A stretch of 64,000 nucleotides of DNA from Chaetomium olivaceum (Eukaryota; Ascomycota; Sordariomycetes; Sordariales; Chaetomiaceae): positions 1,178,001 through 1,242,000 of the forward strand of contig JAYWVB010000003.1 of NCBI GenBank assembly GCA_039881045.1, read 5' to 3'. This document shows positions 56,127 to 64,000 of this stretch, in pieces. Each line of letters opens with the position of its first letter. Position 1 is the stretch's first letter. The position numbers and the translations under genes are program-made. Under the pieces are notes generated by a model. That model made no database searches and was not told the DNA's origin. It was given only the letters and a program-made list of their open reading frames with translations.

Positions 56127-57441
56127 CGCTTCGCTACCGGCCAGTTTTTCGGTTGTCCGTTCGGATGTCGTCTCCGCGCGCCAAGCGAACTTCCCAGCAA
56201 AGGCTCTGAATGGCGATGTGAAATCTCAGCTCGGTCTACGTTTCAATTCGGAGGAGCACAATCTTGGAGTTCTCGTGCGCTTGGCCGCCGCGGGCTGTCA
56301 ACTGGATCGGGGCGATGAGGTAATTCTTCCCGGAGATCGGCCGCCTGGGGCAGGCAGCCGTCCCTCCGGAAGAACAGATCGCTGTGGAACCTCTTACTAC
56401 GAATCAGAGCGGCCTGGAGGTCACTGCAGAGATGCCGATGCAGAGGGCGTGGGTCTAGAGGGCGGCCGCAGGAGAAGCGGCCTGGTCCTCCCTCAGCCTC
56501 CGGCCACGTCTTACCCACCGCTTCTCCTCTCACCAACCTCTCAGCAACGAATTGCCGTCTGTCTCTCGCCTTTGTTTGAGCCGGGCATAGATATTGCTCT
56601 GCTGGGCTCTAGTTGAGGGCACGAGGCTTGTTTCACGCCTAGCTATCCCAGTGGGCGTTTATTTCCCAGACGCTAACACCACAGAAGTGATCGAACCCGC
56701 GAAACTCCATCACCAGCTTGGCACGACACTAACCAAGATACTCGTCGGTAGCTCCTGAAGAAGGAAGCCTCAGTATTACTTTTTCCCTGGTCAGGTGCAT
56801 CTGAGCGGCCATTCCAGAAGGCCCCTCGCCCACGTCGCTGGCTAGCCTGCTCATACTCCTGCAGGTCGTCTCTGGCTGCATGCCAAGTGACTCCTTCGAC
56901 CAGTAGCATCTGTTCGGGACATTACAAAGCGAACCGCAGACCTGCAGCTGCAGGGTTTCACGAGGTTCCATCGAACCTGCTGGCAAATATCTGGGACGCC
57001 TGCGCTTCAGTTGCTTCAAGTTTGTCTGTATCAGTGCCATGACACGGCTGAGTGTGCGCGGGCCGCGTAGACCAAGCGGCAACATGGTTTCCGGCCTAAA
57101 GATAGCATCCTTCCCGCGGCCGCGTCGTCTTCCTTCTCGTGATGCCGTCCGAACCAGGTGCAGGACCAAGTTGATTCCACTGTTTTTCGGCAAGGAGTCA
57201 ATACTGCGTATTCCCGCCAGTCCATCGCAACAAAGAGTCAGACCGAGCTTTGGTTTCCGGCGCTAACCGGCAGTGAACCGGCAGTGAACCCCCTTTTCCC
57301 GTTTCCACTATCAACAACAACTGCATGGAACCCGGCGCCACAAAACATGATTTCCCCCTTGAACGTGCGTCCGCCCCCTACCGATTTCTACTCCCACAAC
57401 CCTCTTCACTCCGACCAACCCTCGACCTCCCGCCCCCCCAT
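56127..57441. other. intergenic region
   Basis: 1.3 kb. Open frames on both strands (for example 56729-57193 minus) have no recognisable features. A tRNA B-box-like GGGTTCGATCAC on the minus strand near 56690 lacks matching stems. Confidence 0.4.
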
Positions 57442-58446
57442 CTAGACACCGGTAAGCCAACCAACATCGTCCCTCTCCCTCAACTCCCTCCCCGCCTCAA
57501 TCTCCACCGCCATCTCCACCCTAACCCAGTCGCGATACCCCCGCCGCCGCATCATATCCACCTGCCGCGCGATCTCGGTGCTGCTCAGGCCCCTCATCGA
57601 CAAACTCGCCGTCGCCATTGCCCCAGCACCAGCCACAACCCCACCCTCCTCCGCCATGCCCTCCTCCACCATCCCCTGCAAACTCCCCAAACCCATCGTG
57701 CCTACCGTGCCCATCGTGCCTACCGTGCCCATCGTGCCCGCAGTACCCGTCGTACCTGCCGTACCGGCCGCGCCGACGCCAGCCCACACAAACCATCGCT
57801 CCACCTCGTAGTTGACCACCCGCTCGAAGCAAAAGGCCGTGTGCCGCGTCATGGCGCGCACGCGGGCCAGGCAGCTGTTGTCGAGGGAGCGCAGGAAGAG
57901 GTCGGGCGGGGTGCTGCCGCTGCCCCTTCTGCGTCCTGCTCTGTTGTTGCTGCTGGGGTTGCTGAGTGTGATGTGGGGGTTGAGCGTGATGTGGCTGTCG
58001 TCGTTGATGGCGCTGTCAAAGGACGGGGAGGGGATGACGGTGTCGGCCGCGAAGGTTACGGGCGGGAGCTTCTGCGAATGGAAGGGGTTGGGTGTGTTGG
58101 CAGTGGCGTGCTGCTGCTGTTGTTGGTGGTGGCATTGTTGCGCCGGTAGTAGAGGGTGGCGTGCAATTGGATGAGGAGGGGCTGGTGGGTGTGGAGGGAG
58201 AGCATTTTGGTGATGTTGGTTGGCTGTTTTGAAATAATAGGGGTTGAACTGTGGGTGCTCCCGAAGGTGCGGAATAGGTTGGGGACTCAACTTGAACTGC
58301 ATTGGGGTGGCGGATCGAAGTTTTGGTCGTTCCTGGCTTTGCTGTGCCGGATGAAAGGACATTGCCAGTTGCATATAAGGATTGCTTGTGTTCTTCTTTT
58401 GTGGCCTTGTTGATGTAAAGAAACTCCGTCTGTTGGAAACTTCCAT
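57442..58446 (-). CDS. 334-aa low-complexity protein of unknown function
   Basis: Single uninterrupted frame from ATG 58446. The N-terminal half is rich in Gln, His and Pro (QQCHHQQQQQHATAN; PHPPAPPHP). The middle has DLFLRSLDNSCLARVRAMTR and AFCFERVVNYEVERWFVWAG, which look folded, and a Gly-Thr-Met/Val repeat follows (GTMGTVGTMGTVGTMG). The C-terminus is helical and charged (ARQVDMMRRRGYRDWVRVEM, then EAGRELRERDD). No signal peptide or known domain. It could be a transcription-related or RNA-binding protein on composition alone, which is weak evidence. The long frame without stops supports a real gene, though GC-rich repeats can hold frames open by chance. Confidence 0.55.
   Translation of the reverse strand: MEVSNRRSFFTSTRPQKKNTSNPYMQLAMSFHPAQQSQERPKLRSATPMQFKLSPQPIPHLREHPQFNPYYFKTANQHHQNALPPHPPAPPHPIARHPLLPAQQCHHQQQQQHATANTPNPFHSQKLPPVTFAADTVIPSPSFDSAINDDSHITLNPHITLSNPSSNNRAGRRRGSGSTPPDLFLRSLDNSCLARVRAMTRHTAFCFERVVNYEVERWFVWAGVGAAGTAGTTGTAGTMGTVGTMGTVGTMGLGSLQGMVEEGMAEEGGVVAGAGAMATASLSMRGLSSTEIARQVDMMRRRGYRDWVRVEMAVEIEAGRELRERDDVGWLTGV
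57690..57770. repeat. in-frame minisatellite encoding Gly-Thr-Met/Val repeats
   Basis: Tandem 18-bp-type units built on CGTGCCTACCGTGCCCAT, repeated with small changes, within the 334-aa gene. Each unit encodes six residues (GTMGTV). Such repeats vary in number between strains. Confidence 0.8.
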
Positions 58447-58742
58447 CCTTTAGCAGATAATAATGTTTTATCCCATTGTGCTTGCTCTATCTGGTAGAAG
58501 ACGACCATTGCAAAGTATGACCATGGCAACTATTTATCGTGTTTTCGAATTACCGCTCAGTTTGATTTTGGGAGCGCATTTAGTATCGAGAGAACTGGGG
58601 GTGACACCGCTGCGGGTACCTAATCTTTGAGGTGGCCCGACAACTCTTCCTGCCTGGAATATTACCACACCTTCCGTCGAGGCTTAATCAACCATGCAAA
58701 CTTATGCTCCAAGTCCTCCTCGAGCTTACAATCCATCAAGAG
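58447..58742. other. intergenic region
   Basis: About 300 bp between the 334-aa gene (which reads away) and the end of the ankyrin/CorA-like gene. Nothing was recognised. Confidence 0.4.
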
Positions 58743-61443
58743 TCAGCGCATGTCTATTCTCGATGCTCTCGCGGTAACTACGGGGTAGAATGAGATAATA
58801 AGTAGTCTTACTGTTTCATTCCTCTTGAATATTATCCATATGCCAACAGATATGAAGATGGTTCCTAAGGCGACCGGTAGGTACCACCACCATGGGGGTG
58901 GCGGGTTGAGAACGTCAACGTTCATCCCGAACAAAGTCTAGTTAAAAGGTTAGTCCAAAGTGATCGGGGGATGCAGCATGGGAAAGAATGTTTGGAACGT
59001 ACCGAAATAAAAAGGTGAGAGGGAGAAAGATAAACTAGCAGGATAAGTAAGAACCATGGCCAGTAAGTTTCCAGGGGAATACTGGTGCGTGGCGCTCCCG
59101 CTCATGGCTTACCGTGATCCAAGTCAGCCGCTTCATGCTCTTGTTGGTCGACGTCGAGTTTTTGGCTTCAGCGATTGATGTGAGGTTGAATTCCTTTATG
59201 GACAACGAGGGTGGCCTTTGCTTAGCAACTTCTTGCATTCCATCAGTTTCATCAGGGTACGCACTATTTGGATCAGCTCTTGCGATTTTGCGTTCAATCC
59301 CTCTAGCCTGCGGCCGATCAAGTCTGCAAAGTCGCGGATAATGGTTGGGAGCTCGTTGAGGGCCTGTTCGTCGGCATCCAGACCCTTGTACTTGGATTTG
59401 AACTCCTGGACGGCCTCAATATGGGCCTGAAGATCAGTCTGAAGTTCCAGCCACTGGCTAGCATCCACTAGAAGACGACGTATCATGTACTGGTCAGCGC
59501 CTCCTTTCTTGAGCACGTCTTTCCTCTGGTCCCGCAGGCATGTATGTGTCAGCATAGGATTCCTTCCAGGGCCAAGTCTAGTCTAGGAGACAAGGTACGA
59601 ACCGATGCTGCCAGGAGTTTCTCTGCCTCAACACAATTCCGTAACCACATCGCCTGCAGTTCGTCAAGAAACTGCTTGAAGAAATCGACCCCGTGGTCCG
59701 GAATCCACCCGTTGGGCAAAGTGCTGAAATGGCTAACACTCTTCCAGCTCTCTCCCGTGCGGCTGTCTTCATCGGGCTGCTTTATAACGATCCACTTGAT
59801 CATGATCGTCTTGGGCTCTAACATTGCCTCGTTCCAATCATCAGGATATTCGGAAACGGGAGCAACTGAACGGACTTCTAAAGAAACCATGCAGTCGACA
59901 CCGCCACTTGGTGATTGGAAAAGGTTATCGCTTGGCTGTTGAGATCGCGGGAGGCGGAAAAGAAGTGCTCTTGGACCCCCGAAAGCTCGCTCAGGGGCTT
60001 CGTAAACACGCTATTAGTTATGTCAGCGACCGCCTCACGCTAACTACTGGTGCTTACAATGCCCGCTGTTGGAAAGGGGTGGATTCCTTCCTTACAAAAG
60101 TTGTCTCTGCGTCTGCGATGAGGGCATATTGGGGAACACTCGTTCTTTGACAAGTTCGGAGATGAAATCCGTGACCGAAAGGCCCCAGACCTTCGTGCCG
60201 TTGTCCACACCGTCCTGTATTTTGATAATTGGCGGTCGTGGGCCGTGGTTGGGGCCGTACGCCCGGAGCCAGTCCTCTGCGCTGACGTTACGGGTTGGGC
60301 ACGCTGGGGACTTCAGCAAGGCTTTCGCGAAGCCGAACTTGTCTTCCCGCAACGCCAGCCGTAGCGGGGTCAAGCCGTCCGTATCTTGGATGCTGAGATC
60401 TGGCTTCGGGTCCGCTTCCAACAGCGTCTGTGTCATGGTTACGATTCCGTCTGCGGCGCAAGTTGTGACCGCATGCAGAGCTGTCCGCCCCCACATCCCT
60501 CTCTTGTTGATGTTATATCCAGCTTCCAGCATACGCCGAACCAGATCGACGTTGTTACGCTGCACTTGCTCGTGTAGGCTGATGTGGTCGTAGGGAAGGA
60601 GAAGATGGACGATGTTCTGGCGGTCCGTGGCGGATGAGAGGGCTACCGTCAACGGTGTGGCGCCGTCCGACGCCGTTGCGTTGGCATTTGCGTTCTGCTG
60701 CAGAAGGAGCTTCACGACTGCTTCACTCCCTGACTTTGCCGCGTAGTGTAGAGGTGTCCAGCCGTCCAACGTTTTTAGGTTCACATCTGCGTGTGCGTCC
60801 AGCAGAAGCTTAATGACAGGCTCGTGCCCCATCTCAGCAGCCCAGCACATGGGCGTCTTGACGGTTATTGCGTCGAAAACGTTAGGGTTGACACCCTTGG
60901 CCCCGAGAAGCGCCTCCTTGGCACCGAGCAGCGTCTTGACCGCGTGCAGGTTGCCATGTTTGCAGGCAAATGACAAGGCAGTCTGGCCATGCTGGTCCCT
61001 TATAATCTTTGCAGTGTCGCTTCTCTGAGCAAAGAACTCGACGACTGCGCTTTGGTCGGCTTCTATGGCGGCAAACAGTGGGTTCACCGCCGTTCTGGTA
61101 CGCCATCTAGGTGAGAGGGGACTCGTTGACTATCGAGCAACTCCCGCACCGTGTCCACGTGGCCATGCTTTGCAGCTAGTGAGAGGGCGTTGTGGCCGGA
61201 GCTGTCGACGGCTCCATGGTCGAGATCATTTCGCTCAAGCAGTTGTCGGACTGTGAGCGTCTTGCCTTGCTGCGATGCGAGGCAGAGCAACTGGGCCAGG
61301 CCGTCAGTTGAGAGTCCCGTGTCCTCCCGGTGCAATATTCGGCCAATCGATCCCCAGTCGTCGATTTGCAAGGCTTCTGCGATCAATGCATCGGCACCCG
61401 CTTCATGGACTCGGTCGAGAGAGATCCAATCTCCTTTTGGCAT
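58743..61443 (-). CDS. ankyrin-repeat protein fused to a CorA-like Mg2+ transporter domain (several frameshifts)
   Basis: Large multi-exon gene. The ATG at 61443 opens ankyrin repeats (HNALSLAAKHGHVDTVRELL; GQTALSFACKHGNLHAVKTL; DGWTPLHYAAKSGSEAVVKL; GRTALHAVTT; DGLTPLRLALRE), about eight in all. A linker and then EYPDDWNEAML, WIPDHGVDFFKQFLDELQAM and ELIQI follow; splicing 59194-59264 gives EFNLTSIAEAKNS and SMKRLTWIT. The C-terminus has FGMNVDVL (the CorA GMN motif), WWWYLPVALGTIFISVGIWI (membrane helix) and the stop at 58743. The frame changes by one base near 61095 and 59885, and the junction before FGMN is one base out. Such ankyrin-CorA-like proteins are common in Pezizomycotina; Mg2+ transport by this version is unproven. 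Confidence 0.75.
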
Positions 61444-62477
61444 CGTAGCAATAATTCCGGTTCTATTAATGGCTAGTCGGTTTGCGACTTTGTTTGTAGG
61501 GAGCAGGCATCGTCAGAATTGCGGGATGGTCTTTGACTCCAGTATCCCAGCCGGGTTCTGTCCCGTTGGTGCTCACAATTACGGTGGAGTTCAATGTTGA
61601 GAAAGTAAGGTAGCTTGCCTACCTTCACATCAAATCTTCAACGAGAGCAAAAGCATTAATCAAAGTGGGTGGGGTGATAGTTGTAGTCTTGCGAGCAATG
61701 ACCCTCGAAAATTAAGAACCCTTCGAGCTGAAACCGGGGGTTGGGGACCACACCGTTCTCATTGGTTTAAATATCCGGTTGCTCATTACACTGGTTAATT
61801 CCGAAATCCTGTACTGCGTACCACGCCTTGTCGGAATCCCCTGTCCAATACCCAGTATCCGTAATTCGCCCCCAATTCCGTGCTCCCATCTCTCTGCTCG
61901 CACGGTCGCAGGCCAAACACAGCAACGGCGTGGCATCCAGGTAGTTAATCTCATCTCATCCCCAAAGTAGACTAATGTAGCAATCCTCCAGCTACATTAC
62001 TATTCACTCCTGCTACCTTGGTTCGGGCCAGCTTGTAAACCCACACCGCTCTTTCAACCCGACCATTTCAATCTACTAAATTTGAGGTCAACCGGGCTCA
62101 TCTTCTAAATACTACAACGTCGGTGTCAATGGAATACAACGAGCAAGATCTGCAACCTGCCATAGTGGCTGTTCGGTGGGTCATAATAACTTACAACGAG
62201 GGAGAGAAGTGGTATATGTTTCAGTAGGATACTCGTTGGCAAACAAAGCTACAAGAGGGGGTGCGATGCTAGGGACCAGTCTCAGGAGAGGGCCACCCAA
62301 GGGCCAACCTCGTCTGCCTCGCCCAGTGGGACCCGGAACAAAACGTGCAAAGTTTGCTCCATCCTTACGAAGCACCTTCTCATATTAGATGCCGTAGTTC
62401 CCGTGGCTCCCGCATTGCGCCAGCTGGGAAACACACCGTCGCAGCCTCTATTGTACGCCCCATCTCGGCCGTTCCGA
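61444..62477. other. intergenic region
   Basis: About 1 kb between two co-oriented genes. No supported gene; only short open frames. Confidence 0.4.
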
Positions 62478-64000
62478 CTAGACGATAATAATCTCATCCA
62501 TCTGATCGGCTGTTGGGTTCATCTGACCATTCATTGCTCCTTCACAATATGCCGGCGTGATGACCCGGTACTCGCCGTCCTTCTTCCAACTGCGGAGTAC
62601 AAGTGGGTTAATTGATGGTAGAAGAGCCACCACGTCACCAACGCCGCACTCCCGATGTGCTACACCACAGTAGCCAGAGTCCAAGACGTACACCACCCAG
62701 TTGGCTGCTGACCTGCGCTTGCCTATTATCTCGGCCAAAACGGCATCTAATGCCCGACGTAAATAGCTGGCAACAAAGTGGTAGACAAGTGGTTAGGGGT
62801 GAGCACTCACCGTCAAGAGAAGGCATCACGCCACATCCATCCAGCAGCCAACGGTACGATGGTCCCAGAACGCTATTTGGAACCGCATGGTGGAACTTTC
62901 GAAGAAGGTCACCTTGGATCCGCACCGGGTCTTTCTGAGATGGATACCCATCAAGGCCCTCGACCAAGCGGCGCCAATCAAGGCAAGCATCGACAAACTC
63001 TTGGTGGACGGCGTCCTGAGGCAGTCCGACGTCCCCAACCAGAGGGCAGCGTGCCAGCGTTGTTATTCTTCCGATAGACTTTGCCATCACGCCCAACTTA
63101 CCGTTCCCGGTCTTCTCTGTAAGCCTTGGGGTAGCAGTCAACGGCTTTGCGTCAAACTCGACGAGTTTCCAGATCAGGCGCTCCGTGTAGCGGCCTGGAG
63201 TCAGCCAGTCCGGGACCCAAGAAGGAAACCGGGAGGTCTCGTCGGGCGGTGCCGTGAGAGTGATGATGCCTAGACTGGCGGCGTCGAATATAGGACACGG
63301 CCGCTTCCTCAAAGACGGCGACAACATCCTTCTTGTAGTCGGGAGCGGGCAGAACGAGGCCCATGGCCTGGAAGAGCGCGTACAGTGAATACACCTTGTC
63401 ATGGGGCACCGTGGCCTTCATGTTCCGAATCTCGGTCAGCAGTTCAAGCTCGGCTTGTGCCTGCGAAAACCCGTGGAATCGGGAGGCCGGAATGGCACCG
63501 AGGGAGGGACCGCGTAATTGGAGATAGAGCCTCCAGCGAGAGAGCAGGCGCTCCGTTTCCGAGCGACGTTCCAGGCCCCGTGTTGGTATTGAGATGTACC
63601 CGGTGCACAGCGACTCCCAGTCCAACGTGTGCCGGCCCTGTATAACCATGCACTTCCGCCCGAACGTGACTTCTTGCAGCGTCCAAACCCTTTCGAACCA
63701 GGGGTTGTTTATAATGGCGGTGAGAGACTCAAGAATGCGCGACTTCTGGTCCTTGACCAATAATCCTATCAAACAACCTCGTGAGTGGCGGTGTAAGGCC
63801 GCCGGGGGGATGCGAGAAGGAGCTTACCATGGTTGAGATCGAGAAATCGCTGCGCTACAGGTTCCAAAACGCTACTAAGCCGTCGAGAATGGAGTTCGAC
63901 GTTGCTGAAAAAGGTGAGAGACCGCAGGTAGCGAAAAAGCGCGGGGACAAACGCATCGGCCGGCCCGAGCCAAATGAGAACCCGCGATGCTCTCAGATAT
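62478..64000 (-). CDS. HET-domain (heterokaryon incompatibility) protein, 5' end outside window
   Basis: The C-terminal part of a HET-domain protein; the family includes proteins that trigger cell death on fusion of incompatible hyphae. From the right edge it reads LRASRVLIWLGPADAF; splicing 63766-63827 gives HGLLVKDQKS. Then NNPWFERVWTLQEVTFGRKC and VPHDKVYSLYALFQAMGL follow, conserved HET-family blocks. After a two-base gap at about 63283 comes AASLGIITLTAPPDETSRFP then SWVPDWLTPGRY. A last exon after an intron starting at about 62812 has GYCGVAHRECGVGDVVALLP, NPLVLRSWKKDGEYRVI and a stop at 62478; this junction is one base out in the given sequence. It lies next to the ankyrin-CorA gene. 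Confidence 0.82.

Noticed and set aside
56680..56760. tRNA-like A-box/B-box spacing on the minus strand (TGGTTAGTG...GGGTTCGATCAC)
   Set aside because: The T stem and acceptor stem do not pair.

Overview
The window is nuclear DNA of a filamentous ascomycete (Pezizomycotina, most likely a Sordariomycete). Genes are split by short introns of 45-110 nt with GT-AG ends and CTRAC-type branch points. The gene families are typical of these fungi: subgroup-C-like GH18 chitinase, multi-LysM protein, laccase, heme-thiolate peroxidase, HSP30-type small heat shock protein, Zn2Cys6 regulator, HET and ankyrin/CorA-like proteins, F-box protein and a Tad/I-like LINE. No tRNA, rRNA, CRISPR or prokaryotic feature was seen.

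Layout. 1-9.8 kb: four secreted-protein genes in two head-to-head pairs: chitinase (-, runs off the left edge) / astacin-like metalloprotease (+), then a 662-aa SGNH hydrolase (-) / seven-LysM protein (+). 10.6-13.4 kb: a Zn-cluster-less regulator-like gene and an NAD(P)-dependent epimerase/reductase. 14-16.6 kb: an SGNH hydrolase gene broken by a 5'-truncated LINE flanked by a 14-bp target duplication; a paralogue lies at 26-26.9 kb. 17.9-25.1 kb: a decayed amidoligase-like gene, a laccase and a second, unrecognised decayed gene whose stops all look like C-to-T changes. 28.3-36.9 kb: FAD-linked oxidase, metallophosphoesterase, decayed F-box gene, a 69-aa Cys-rich small protein and a PHO89/pho-4-type Na+/phosphate symporter. 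39.4-50.9 kb: a 50-aa six-cysteine secreted peptide, Zn2Cys6 regulator, heme-thiolate peroxidase, PTH11-like rhodopsin-fold membrane protein, mini C2H2 protein, a probable solo LTR, a 103-aa unknown, an SH3-like secreted protein and HSP20. 51.7-64 kb: alpha/beta hydrolase, Ap4A-phosphorylase-like enzyme, Myb/SANT protein, a low-complexity 334-aa protein, an ankyrin-CorA-like fusion and a HET-domain protein that runs off the right edge.

The first 10 kb form a coherent chitin/cell-wall set: chitin hydrolysis by the chitinase and chitin-oligomer binding by the LysM protein, with a co-located secreted protease and esterase-like protein. The right edge pairs two families linked to fungal self/non-self recognition.

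Caution on sequence quality. Many otherwise well-preserved genes carry isolated 1-2 base frameshifts, often in homopolymers; the symporter alone has about seven. This looks more like consensus indel errors than wholesale gene death. I therefore call a pseudogene only where there are also nonsense substitutions or an insertion.
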